Position numbers and translations under genes: made by a program
In this document: piece after piece, positions 17,681-25,843 of the stretch
Layout of the letters: each line of letters begins with the position of its first letter
Position numbering within the stretch: position 1 is the stretch's first letter
Notes under the pieces: model-generated
Told to the model about the DNA's origin: nothing
Seen by the model: only the letters and a program-made list of their open reading frames with translations
Databases searched by the model: none
Source of the DNA: Edaphovirga cremea
Lineage (GTDB): Bacteria; Pseudomonadota; Gammaproteobacteria; Enterobacterales; Enterobacteriaceae
NCBI RefSeq assembly: GCF_003332275.1
Contig: NZ_QOVA01000008.1
Location: 124,001 to 188,000, forward strand
Direction of reading: 5' to 3'
Length of the DNA stretch: 64,000 bases

Positions 17681-18293
17681 AAAATTCTCCTTTTCCGATG
17701 GTGACGATTTTATCGTTGACTGTGATCTGAACAATGGCGGTCGCAATCAGTGAATCATATTCAATGATGCCGCATCGAATAGTCATTAAGTCCCCAGGAT
17801 GCACCGCTGACAAATGAAAAACATCATATATGCGTGTGCCAACAGCATTAGTAACCTGCTCCTCTACAGGAGGCTCGGCAGTTTCATTGAGTAGGAAATA
17901 CAATAATATAAGGGCGGTTTGAAACATACTTTCTTGCTGCAACACCCCAGGATATACGGGATAATCAGGGAAGTGTCCCCTAAACACCGGATCTTCTTTA
18001 TCTATTTTTCTTGTGGCTTTGATTAATCTGAGTTGGAGATTAACTAACTCCACATTGTCGACCAGGAGAAATGGTTCTCGGTGCGGTATCATTTTTTTTA
18101 TCTGTCGCTGGTCGAATGATTGTTTCAGATCATTAGCGACATTGTCGGAAAACAATAACTTCACTTTCAACTGATTGAGTTGAATTTGTTTTAAATCCTG
18201 AGGGTTGGGATATGTTGCATCATAAATTGAGAGGAGCCTATTTTCCATTATGCTGCCGTCTTTGTGCGAAGCATTCCTGTTATTGGTATCCAT
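17670..18293 (-). CDS. FabZ-like 3-hydroxyacyl-ACP dehydratase
   Basis: The ATG at 18293 (MDTNNRNASHKDG) follows GAGGTG and gives 207 residues. A FabZ-type hotdog domain starts near residue 75 with MIPHREPFLLVDNVELV, and the catalytic His and Glu lie in RGHFPDYPVYPGVLQQES. The N-terminal 70 residues have no counterpart in the roughly 150-residue FabZ and may be a protein-interaction extension. It overlaps the upstream small gene by 14 and the KS by 11 bases. The likely reaction is dehydration of the hydroxyacyl-ACP made by the cluster KR. Confidence 0.85.
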   Translation of the reverse strand: MDTNNRNASHKDGSIMENRLLSIYDATYPNPQDLKQIQLNQLKVKLLFSDNVANDLKQSFDQRQIKKMIPHREPFLLVDNVELVNLQLRLIKATRKIDKEDPVFRGHFPDYPVYPGVLQQESMFQTALILLYFLLNETAEPPVEEQVTNAVGTRIYDVFHLSAVHPGDLMTIRCGIIEYDSLIATAIVQITVNDKIVTIGKGEFCVI

Positions 18294-18609
18294 TGAACAC
18301 CTCACATACGTGCGTACTGTCAATAACATTTTTTCCAAGCGAACTAAAATAGGCCTTCCAAAATGAGACTGCTTCTTCAGCAGCTTCTTTAGAAAAAACA
18401 TTTTCTATTTCAAATATTTCAGAAATTTGAGGATGATGTTGCATTTGCCAAGCGTGGAGTGTCTGGTGTGAACAGCGTTCTATTTGCTGCAGTAAATCGG
18501 TTTCATGGGTATAAAGCGACCCATCTACATAATCAACAAATAAACTGTGGTCACAAGTTCCACAGACAGCATAAATAGAGTAGCAGGTAACAGTGGACAT
18601 GATATTCAT
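18280..18609 (-). CDS. Small hypothetical protein heading the minus-strand cluster
   Basis: A 109-residue protein (or 106 from the ATG at 18600) that I do not recognise. It has four cysteines near the N-terminus (TCYSIYAVCGTCDH) and later ones in RCSH and VCEVF, and it is not membrane-like. The gene ends 14 bases inside the dehydratase gene, so it is coupled to the biosynthetic operon. The C-terminal sentence KEAAEEAVSFWKAYFSS looks helical. A role as accessory or regulatory subunit is possible but cannot be argued from sequence. Confidence 0.5.
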   Translation of the reverse strand: MNIMSTVTCYSIYAVCGTCDHSLFVDYVDGSLYTHETDLLQQIERCSHQTLHAWQMQHHPQISEIFEIENVFSKEAAEEAVSFWKAYFSSLGKNVIDSTHVCEVFNGYQ

Positions 18610-18879
18610 CTTGTCTGATTAGTTAGGGAGCATGTCCTTGCAGATGATCAGCTTCTTGCATTCAAAAAGTATATAGTGCGTTATCAGAAATGCCAATGGC
18701 GTATTTTGTAAAAATTGTGAAATAACTGCACTTATCAGTGATGATATCCTCTAAAAATATTGAATATTAAAGGATTTTCAGCAAAAAAAGAAATAAGTAT
18801 CGACAGGTTGATAGTTACAAAAAAAACGACTATAAATAATGAGATCGCAATGAATAATGTAATGAGTCAGGGGGATAGC
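18610..18879. promoter_or_regulatory. Divergent promoter region of the beta-branching cluster
   Basis: These 270 AT-rich bases separate the leftward nine-gene block from the rightward ACP-AT pair, so both promoters are expected here. In-frame codons extend the ACP frame back to 18760, but only the ATG at 18880 has a strong ribosome site. I see no clear operator palindrome, and no regulator gene lies in the cluster. Confidence 0.4.
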
Positions 18880-19143
18880 ATGAACAGAGAACACATCGTT
18901 GAAGTTGTAAAAAAGCATATTATCAACGCAGTCAACGACATCAATGAATCGGAAATTGATTTACAAAAATCGATGGCAGACTATGGAGCAAGTAGTTTAG
19001 ATATTGTTTCCGTTGTCTCGGGGAGCATGAGGGAGTTGAAAATAAAAGTCCCACGTACGGAACTCAAAAACATCAAATCTATCAATGGCTTGATAGATCT
19101 GTTTGTAACAAGCAGTTCAGAGGTGCAAGAGCTTCATAAATAA
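18880..19143 (+). CDS. Free-standing acyl carrier protein
   Basis: An 87-residue acidic carrier protein. The ATG at 18880 (MNREHIVEVVKKHI) follows AGGGGG. The phosphopantetheine attachment Ser is in DYGASSLDIVSVVS, matching the D-x-G-x-S-L/I-D pattern. It is the only carrier protein in the cluster, whereas known HCS cassettes use a dedicated donor ACP and an acceptor ACP in a synthase. It may act as both, or the acceptor may lie elsewhere. An acyltransferase gene follows after 68 bases. No phosphopantetheinyl transferase is in the window. Confidence 0.88.
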   Translation: MNREHIVEVVKKHIINAVNDINESEIDLQKSMADYGASSLDIVSVVSGSMRELKIKVPRTELKNIKSINGLIDLFVTSSSEVQELHK

Positions 19144-19211
19144 GGATAAATATATCCTCAATGATTAGAGTTTTTACAATGCAGCGTTACGACGGACGGG
19201 GAGAGCTGAAT

Positions 19212-20066
19212 GTGACTTCAAACCAGGCAATATTATTCCCAGGTCAGGGAGCACAACGCTCAGGGATGGAGACAGTAGTCTTTGATATCTGGCCAGAATT
19301 ACTGGAAAAGGCTGAAGAGCTCTCAGGATTTAGTATTCGGGATTTCTTTCTGCATTGCCCCACCGAGCAATTCATGAATACTCGTTACGTTCAACCTGCA
19401 TTATACACCATTAATGCCTTGTATTATCTACAATATATTGAAAAATGTAAAACCACCCCCATTTTTCTGGCTGGTCATTCACTTGGGGAATTTAATGCAT
19501 TACAATCTGCCGGTGTATTCGATTTTGAAACTGGATTACGTATTGTAAATAAACGAGCACAGCTAATGTCTGAAATTATGGGCGGCGGCATGGCTGCTGT
19601 GATGGGGCTTAATGAAGAAGAAGTGATGCACATTATTGCTGAAAATCGTCACCTTGACCTCTCAATTGCCAATTTAAACTCTGACTTTCAGATAGTTATA
19701 TCAGGACCCATTGAGAGTATTCATCTTGCAGAGGACGTGTTTTATGACAACAACGCAGTTAAATATGTTGTACTGAAAGTGAGCGGTGCGTTTCATAGTT
19801 CAATGCTAAATGCTGCAGCTGTAAAATTTAGTGAATATGTGAAAAACTTCTCATTTTCAGACCCACTAATACCTGTCATTGCAAATAGAACGGGCCGACC
19901 ATATAGTCTACAATCTGTGATGCAAAATCTTTCAGAACATATGAATAAACCGGTTTTATGGCGACAATCGATAATTTATATGCGCACGCAGGGGGTGAGC
20001 AATTTCTTGGAAATGGGAGGAAGTTCTTTATTGTTGGATATGATCAAAAATATTAGAGATGATTAA
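19212..20066 (+). CDS. Discrete malonyl-type acyltransferase (trans-AT-like)
   Basis: A 284-residue FabD-fold enzyme that loads malonyl units on ACP. A GTG at 19212 (MTSNQAILFPGQGAQ) has GGGGAG eight bases upstream and places the conserved strand right at the N-terminus; ATGs at 19161 and 19179 lack a well-spaced site. The nucleophile Ser is in AGHSLGEFNAL, and the His in VSGAFHSSM, wording close to discrete acyltransferases of trans-AT polyketide synthases. C-terminal VIANRTGRPY also fits that group. It should charge the neighbouring ACP. Confidence 0.87.
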   Translation: MTSNQAILFPGQGAQRSGMETVVFDIWPELLEKAEELSGFSIRDFFLHCPTEQFMNTRYVQPALYTINALYYLQYIEKCKTTPIFLAGHSLGEFNALQSAGVFDFETGLRIVNKRAQLMSEIMGGGMAAVMGLNEEEVMHIIAENRHLDLSIANLNSDFQIVISGPIESIHLAEDVFYDNNAVKYVVLKVSGAFHSSMLNAAAVKFSEYVKNFSFSDPLIPVIANRTGRPYSLQSVMQNLSEHMNKPVLWRQSIIYMRTQGVSNFLEMGGSSLLLDMIKNIRDD

Positions 20067-20442
20067 ATTATTTAGAGGATAATCACGAGACAAAAAAGCG
20101 GGCGGTAAATTTCCAAAATAAACGGGCATATGTTAGGTGGAAATATTATTGTAAATTCTTCGCATTATTTCTCTCTATGTATGCATAATATTACCAATAA
20201 TTAATCGGGGTTTTATTTAACCACGGATTTATATTTTTACCACACTGTAAATACTAATTTTTTTGTGAGTTGAGGTTATTAAATTATCTATCCTCTCTAG
20301 AGAATAAATGATCAAATACACCATTCCTTACATTAATTTCTGCTTTTTTAATTTTTTCTTGTTAGAGTTTTTTATCATCATTAAAAACATCGGCTGTATT
20401 CCCCCGTGATCGGGGGAGCCGTCAACATCCTTGAGTGAATAT
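20067..20442. terminator. AT-rich convergent gap with a CCCCCG/CGGGGG hairpin
   Basis: The stretch between the acyltransferase and the leftward MATE gene is very AT-rich and holds no gene. At 20401-20416 the arms CCCCCG and CGGGGG enclose TGAT. On the minus strand, a T-rich segment follows some 15 bases later, so it is a candidate terminator for the MATE gene, though the U tract is not immediate. Confidence 0.45.
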
Positions 20443-21879
20443 TTATGTATTCGATGGCTTTACGGGCTTCGGATACTTCCACAGCCAGCGACCACTGGCC
20501 ATGCGCCAATAGAAAAACAGCGCGCGGACGATCCAGTCAAGACACATGCCCAGCCAAATGCCGACAACACCAAATCCCAACACAATGCCCAATATATATC
20601 CGAATACAATGCGGCATCCCCACATCCCTAACATCGATACCCACATGGTGAATCGCGCATCGCGAGCGCCTTTCAAACATGCCGGCAAGACCCAGGATGC
20701 AGCCCAGAAAGGCATGAATGCGGCATTTAACCAGACGAGCGTTTTCACCACTTCAATAACGTCTTCCTCGCGGGTGTAAAACGACGCAAAGAGACCCGCA
20801 AAGGGAACGGATATAAAAGCAAGCACGCACAACCCGATGGTGGACAACCAGAATATATACCTGAGTAAACGCTCAGACTGCCCGATTTGCCCTTTCCCCA
20901 GGCGAGTACCAACAATGATGGTTAACGCCGAACCCAGCGAATTCCCGGGTAAATTGATCAGTGAAACGATCGAAAAAGCGATAAAATTCCCCGCTATAAC
21001 GTTGGTGCCCATTCCTGCCACGAAAATTTGCGTCAACAGTTTTCCGCCATTAAACAGAACCGATTCAATGCTGGCCGGAATGCCAATGCTTAAAACCTCC
21101 CTCAGTATGTTGGTGTTCAGCCGAGTGAAATAACTTTTAAGCGAAATTTTTAGCGCCGGATTGAAGCCAATCATTAACACGTAAATGACCGCTGCCGCGC
21201 CAATGTAGCGGGAAATCGTCAGCCCGAGCCCAGCACCAACAAAACCCAAACCGTGCCACGAAAAGCAACCATAGATCAGTACGCTGCTAATCGCGATATT
21301 CAGGATGTTCATCCCACCATTGATTAGCATGGGGATTTTAGTATTGCCCGCCCCGCGCAGGGCTCCGCATCCAATCAGCGCGATCGCTGCGGCTGGATAG
21401 CTCCATATGGTTACCCGCAAATAACTTAATGCCAGCCTCCTCACCTCCGGTGATGCATTGCCCGCTATCAAATTAATGATCGTTTGCCCGGAAAGCTCAA
21501 TAGCCAGTGCGAGCGCAACTGAAAAGAGGGTCATCAATACCAAAGACTGGCGGGCAGCAGCACGCGCCCTTTCTCGGTTGAGTTTCCCCAGACTAAATGC
21601 CACCACCACCGTGGTACCAAGATCAATCGCCGCAAAAAATGAGATGACGACCATATTAAAGCTGTCCGCCAGCCCTACGCCAGCCATCGCCTCTTTACCT
21701 AACCAACTCACAAGGAATGTGCTCAGGACGCCCATCAACAGAACACACATATTTTCGAAGAAGATGGGTACAGCCAATGGGGTAATTTCGCGCCAGAAAA
21801 GTACCCGATAGGAATGACGCTTCTGATACCACGGCGTACGCGCGATAGCGTGGTGCAGAGAGACTCTGAGGTTTTGCAA
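20443..21879 (-). CDS. MATE-family efflux transporter (copy 1)
   Basis: A 478-residue, 12-helix multidrug and toxin extrusion protein exchanging cations for drugs or metabolites. It begins from a TTG at 21879 with a GGA site, since no upstream ATG exists and the divergent paralogue aligns from the same place (TPWYQKRHSYRVLFWREI against SAWYKKRRSNRVLFWREI). Typical MATE segments are ALRGAGNTKIPM near the middle and NLPGNSLGSA. It is closest in wording to the YeeO/EmmdR group. It lies beside the beta-branching cluster and may export its product; that is inference from position only. Confidence 0.88.
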   Translation of the reverse strand: MQNLRVSLHHAIARTPWYQKRHSYRVLFWREITPLAVPIFFENMCVLLMGVLSTFLVSWLGKEAMAGVGLADSFNMVVISFFAAIDLGTTVVVAFSLGKLNRERARAAARQSLVLMTLFSVALALAIELSGQTIINLIAGNASPEVRRLALSYLRVTIWSYPAAAIALIGCGALRGAGNTKIPMLINGGMNILNIAISSVLIYGCFSWHGLGFVGAGLGLTISRYIGAAAVIYVLMIGFNPALKISLKSYFTRLNTNILREVLSIGIPASIESVLFNGGKLLTQIFVAGMGTNVIAGNFIAFSIVSLINLPGNSLGSALTIIVGTRLGKGQIGQSERLLRYIFWLSTIGLCVLAFISVPFAGLFASFYTREEDVIEVVKTLVWLNAAFMPFWAASWVLPACLKGARDARFTMWVSMLGMWGCRIVFGYILGIVLGFGVVGIWLGMCLDWIVRALFFYWRMASGRWLWKYPKPVKPSNT

Positions 21880-22070
21880 GATGGTTCCAGCTTGTGAAAA
21901 ACGAGAAGTGACTTAAATCAGGATGATAAGAGATGCGCAACTATGCAAAGTTTTTTGTAGAGAATAGCACGCCCAGCAACCTGACTTCTTATGGTGGTGA
22001 GCTGTGTTATTATCTCCGCCCTGTAACTAAATATGTCATACCCTAACTTAGGGATACGAGGTCTGGTCAA

Positions 22071-23501
22071 ATGGAAGGGATTTCCGGGATAGCAAGCAAG
22101 AATTTCTTCCGGGACAGTGCATGGTACAAAAAACGACGTTCTAACCGAGTTCTATTCTGGCGTGAAATCAGCCCTCTTGCGGTACCGATTTTCGTTGAAG
22201 GGCTATGCGTCGTTTTAATGGGGGTTTTCAGCACACTGCTAGTGAGCTGGTTGGGTAAAGAATCCATGGCGGCAGTGGGACTCGCAGACAGTTTCAATAT
22301 GTTGGTGGGTGCATTTTTCATGTCGGTAGCCCTGGGAACATCGGTGGTTGTCGCCTTCAGTCTAGGTCAGCGAAACCGAAAACAGGCCAGATCGGCATCA
22401 AGGCAATCAATATCGATGTTGGTTCTGGTTTCTTTTCTGCTGGTGCTGCTGGTTGAGTTTTTTGGTGAGGGGATCATTGATCTCATCGCGTTCCAGGCCG
22501 ATGAACCGGTCAAAATAATGGCCCTGATCTATCTCCAGATTACCGTTTGGGCCTATCCAGCAATGGCGATAACGCTGGTGGGATGTGCTGCATTACGGGG
22601 AGCAGGTAACACCAAGATTCCGATGTTCATCAATATCGGTATGAACATCCTTAATATTGCGATCAGTTACCTCCTTATTTACGGCTGTCTGGGATGGGAA
22701 GGAATGGGTTTTATCGGTGCTGCAATTGGCATTGCGATTTCCCGCTATATAGGCGCACTCATCATCATTCTGGTGTTGATGAGCGGCGTTAAAAATGCGC
22801 TAAGGATCCCACTCAAAGCCTATTTCTCCCCCTTCACCCCCGCTATTCTTCTGGAGGTGTTAAGTATTGGGATCCCCGCCAGTATTGAGTCTGTGATGTT
22901 CAGTATCGGCAAATTGATTACCCAACGTTTTGTTGCGGGCATGGGAACCGAGATCATTGCGGGAAACTTTATCGCATTTTCGATCGTGGCGCTGATCAAC
23001 CTGCCAGGAAATGCCTTGGGTTCGACGTCGACGATTATTATCGGTACCCGCTTGGGTAAAGGTCAGCTCCTGCAGGCAATCCGCCAGATAAAGCATATCT
23101 TTTGGCTTTCCAATGTTGGTGTCTGTTTTGTGGCTTTCCTTTCCATTCCGACCGCAGGATTTCTGGCTTCCCTGTATACCGACGAGCCCGGAGTGATAAG
23201 GATTGTTAAGCACCTGATATGGCTCAATGCGCTGTTTACACCGGTCTGGGCTGCGGCTTGGGTGCTGCCTGCAGGACTGAAAGGGGCAAAAGATGCCCGT
23301 TATACCATGTGGGTTGCGCTGGCTGGCATGTGGGGATGTCGCGTGGTTGTAGGTTATGTTCTCGGCGTGATGCTGGGATTTGGTGTTATTGGCGTCTGGA
23401 TGGGAATGTTTGCTGACTGGATCGTGCGCGGCATCCTGTTTTATCGACGAATGGCCACGGGTCGTTGGCTATGGCGTTATCGCCCTGAAAAGCAGACGTA
23501 A
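22071..23501 (+). CDS. MATE-family efflux transporter (copy 2)
   Basis: A 476-residue, 12-helix protein closely similar throughout to the divergent copy 191 bases away: LFWREISPLAVPIF, SWLGKESMAAVGLADSFNM, ALRGAGNTKIPMFIN and GTRLGKGQ occur in the same order. The ATG at 22071 follows GAGG. The pair probably arose by duplication with inversion. The substrate is unknown. The gene ends before a strong G/C hairpin and faces the antiporter gene. Confidence 0.9.
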   Translation: MEGISGIASKNFFRDSAWYKKRRSNRVLFWREISPLAVPIFVEGLCVVLMGVFSTLLVSWLGKESMAAVGLADSFNMLVGAFFMSVALGTSVVVAFSLGQRNRKQARSASRQSISMLVLVSFLLVLLVEFFGEGIIDLIAFQADEPVKIMALIYLQITVWAYPAMAITLVGCAALRGAGNTKIPMFINIGMNILNIAISYLLIYGCLGWEGMGFIGAAIGIAISRYIGALIIILVLMSGVKNALRIPLKAYFSPFTPAILLEVLSIGIPASIESVMFSIGKLITQRFVAGMGTEIIAGNFIAFSIVALINLPGNALGSTSTIIIGTRLGKGQLLQAIRQIKHIFWLSNVGVCFVAFLSIPTAGFLASLYTDEPGVIRIVKHLIWLNALFTPVWAAAWVLPAGLKGAKDARYTMWVALAGMWGCRVVVGYVLGVMLGFGVIGVWMGMFADWIVRGILFYRRMATGRWLWRYRPEKQT

Positions 23502-23522
23502 CGTTCCAGAGTTTCAGGATAT

Positions 23523-23546
23523 CCCCCGACACCGTGTTGCCGGGGG
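23523..23546. terminator. Hairpin between MATE copy 2 and the antiporter
   Basis: The arms CCCCCG (23523-23528) and CGGGGG (23541-23546) close a 12-base loop in the 54-base gap between two convergent genes. It can serve as a bidirectional terminator. The arms are the same six bases as in the hairpin after MATE copy 1. Confidence 0.5.
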
Positions 23547-23555
23547 AATCCAAAC

Positions 23556-25199
23556 TCAATGTTCAGCGATAAGTACTTCGAGCAGATCGATCTCCTGAAC
23601 AATCTTGGCCATTGTCTCGTCACTCACTTCCTGTTTAGCTCTCAATTGGTAGATAGCAGCCCGTTTGGCATTGAGTGCAGCAAGGGTAAACGCACGTTCC
23701 AACTTTTCACGTTGGTGATTAATCTCCTCAGTGATACTTTCATCTTCGCCGCGCCGCAGATAACCAATCACCCGCGCCCCCGTCTCCAGAATGATATCGT
23801 TATCGATATTTTCCGTGCTGTCAGTGAGCAGGCGTTCCTGCTTCTTCTGTACGGTAACAATGGCTACTTTGGCCATGAACATCCGCGCCGCTTTCTCCTC
23901 TTTTTGCAGTTTATCGCTGATGATCGTGACGTTCTTACCCAGTAACAGCGGCAACAAAACCACGCCGCAAAGCAATGAAAACACGATCACCCCTGCGGCG
24001 AGGAAAACCAATTGATAACGTGCGGGGAAAAGTTCACCGTCAGGAAGTAACAGAGGAATTGAGAGCACGCCCGCCAAAGTAATCGCACCACGCACGCCAG
24101 CAAATGTCGCTACCAGTAAGTCGCGGGTACTGTAATGGGCAAAAATCATCGGATGTTTGCTTTTCACTTTAAGGCTGTATTGACGCATCACCCACAACCA
24201 GCTGAATCGTAAAAACATCAAGGCACAATAGATCCAGATGATATCCAGAACCAAATACCAGGTCTCAACCGTGGGATCGATTTCAGCACGCGTAAAGGAT
24301 TCAGCTACGATCTCGGGTAATTGCAACCCCAGGATCAGGAACACCATGCCATTGAAAATATACTCAAGCATCGACCAGGTACTTCGCGCTTTCAGACGCA
24401 AACGTAACGGCGCGTGATGCACGACACCGATACTACTCATGGTTAATCCAGCAGCTACTGCCGCCAAAATACCAGATAATCCCGCATGCTCGGCCACCAA
24501 ATAGACAATGAAAGGCAGCAATAACATCAACACGATTTGAATCGACGGCTCATCCTGTGCATAGCGGCTAATCAACAAAAGGATTTTGCCATAGAGCCAG
24601 GTAATCGCGACACCAACGACTATTCCCCCCAATGCGACCCAGAAGAATTCAATCGTTGCGCCATGGATGCTGAACTCCATCGTGCCCATGGTAATAGCAA
24701 TAGCAAATTTCAGAGCGACCAGACCCGAAGCATCATTCATCAATGCCTCACCTTCCAGTATCTCCTGTATGTTCTTGTGTATTTTGCCCTTACCCACGAT
24801 CCCCAACAGCGCTACAGCATCAGTCGGCGACAATACCGCCGCAAGTGCAAATGCTGCAATAAGAGGGATGTTCGGCAATATCATATGAATGACATAGCCG
24901 ACCCCAAAAATCGTGATGAGTACGAGTATCAAGGCAAGCCCGACGATCTCACGGCCATGCTTAATGAAATCTTTGGTCTGTATGCGTGAACTTTCCGAGA
25001 ACAGTAATGGGGGAATAAACAATAACAGGAACAGTTCAGGATTGAATTCAACGTGAAGGCCAAAAATAGGCATCGCCAGCAGCGTGCCTGCAGCTATCTG
25101 CATTAAAGGTAATGGGATATTGAAGGGAGCGATGCGTGTAATAATGCTTGATAAAGATACGACCAAAGCTAAGACCAAGATAGTTAACAATATATCCAT
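23556..25199 (-). CDS. CPA1-family Na+/H+ antiporter (YjcE/NhaP-like)
   Basis: A 547-residue protein with about twelve membrane helices in the first 400 residues and a soluble charged tail. The ion-binding region AAVLSPTDAVAL and the segment EGEALMNDASGLVALKFA are hallmarks of the CPA1 antiporters. Length and the tail (LEVLIAEH, with an acidic/basic helical stretch) resemble E. coli YjcE. It is expected to expel Na+ or K+ from the cell in exchange for protons. The ATG at 25199 follows GAGGGG. Confidence 0.9.
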   Translation of the reverse strand: MDILLTILVLALVVSLSSIITRIAPFNIPLPLMQIAAGTLLAMPIFGLHVEFNPELFLLLFIPPLLFSESSRIQTKDFIKHGREIVGLALILVLITIFGVGYVIHMILPNIPLIAAFALAAVLSPTDAVALLGIVGKGKIHKNIQEILEGEALMNDASGLVALKFAIAITMGTMEFSIHGATIEFFWVALGGIVVGVAITWLYGKILLLISRYAQDEPSIQIVLMLLLPFIVYLVAEHAGLSGILAAVAAGLTMSSIGVVHHAPLRLRLKARSTWSMLEYIFNGMVFLILGLQLPEIVAESFTRAEIDPTVETWYLVLDIIWIYCALMFLRFSWLWVMRQYSLKVKSKHPMIFAHYSTRDLLVATFAGVRGAITLAGVLSIPLLLPDGELFPARYQLVFLAAGVIVFSLLCGVVLLPLLLGKNVTIISDKLQKEEKAARMFMAKVAIVTVQKKQERLLTDSTENIDNDIILETGARVIGYLRRGEDESITEEINHQREKLERAFTLAALNAKRAAIYQLRAKQEVSDETMAKIVQEIDLLEVLIAEH

Positions 25200-25843
25200 A
25201 TATTCCCCTCAAAGTTATTCATTAAATTAACAACAAATGCATCAGCAAGAGACAGCACCATCCATATAGCGGTCACTTAGTAAACCAAGCTTACTAATAT
25301 ACACCGTAAATACTTTCTAAGCCGTGCTAATCATTCAGAATAGCAATATTTTTCATACAGTTTCGCACGTTTACCTGGTATGAGTTGTGGCTTAAATGTT
25401 AAAGATAAAGACTCACTGGCTGTCCGGCTGGCGACATCAGAAACGTAGATAAGAATGCTCTCAAACGTCCTGGCTGATGTTCACCTCTTCAAAGAAAATT
25501 TGCCGAGTGGTTTGTTAGCCACTCCATAGCAAAAAAACAATAAATGTAAGTGCTCACTTACCATTCGGAGAGATAAATGCTTTCGATCTTTGAGAACAAA
25601 ACAAAAAGGATCATGGATATCAAAGTGCAGGCGTTTCGTTTTTTTTACTGAAGGTGACTTTTCGTTTGTTGGCTTTTGAGGACTAATGTGGAGTAATTTC
25701 CTGCGCGGTGATTGGGCAAAAAAGGAGTGAACTGTTCCAAATCCGCGAGACGCTACGCAAAGTTACCCACAGAAACGGGGGATAACCCTGTGAATGATTA
25801 TTGCGTAGACATCAGGGATAAAATGAATTCCTTTAAAAATCAA
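25200..25843. promoter_or_regulatory. Region between antiporter and rep with palindromes and a DnaA-box-like site
   Basis: No gene is evident in 644 bases. A hairpin GAGTGG-N8-CCACTC lies at 25505-25524. A perfect 16-bp palindrome, GTAAGTGCTCACTTAC, lies at 25546-25561. TTACCCACA (one mismatch to the DnaA box) is at 25763-25771. An inverted full iteron, listed separately, is also inside. The content suggests that the rep 3' flank belongs to the replication control region. Confidence 0.5.
25686..25703 (-). repeat. Single inverted iteron downstream of the rep gene
   Basis: The 18 bases are the exact reverse complement of CAGGAAATTACTCCACAT, a form seen several times in the array on the other side of rep. 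A lone site in opposite orientation on the far flank recalls RepFIB-type plasmids, where iterons flank the initiator gene on both sides. Confidence 0.8.
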
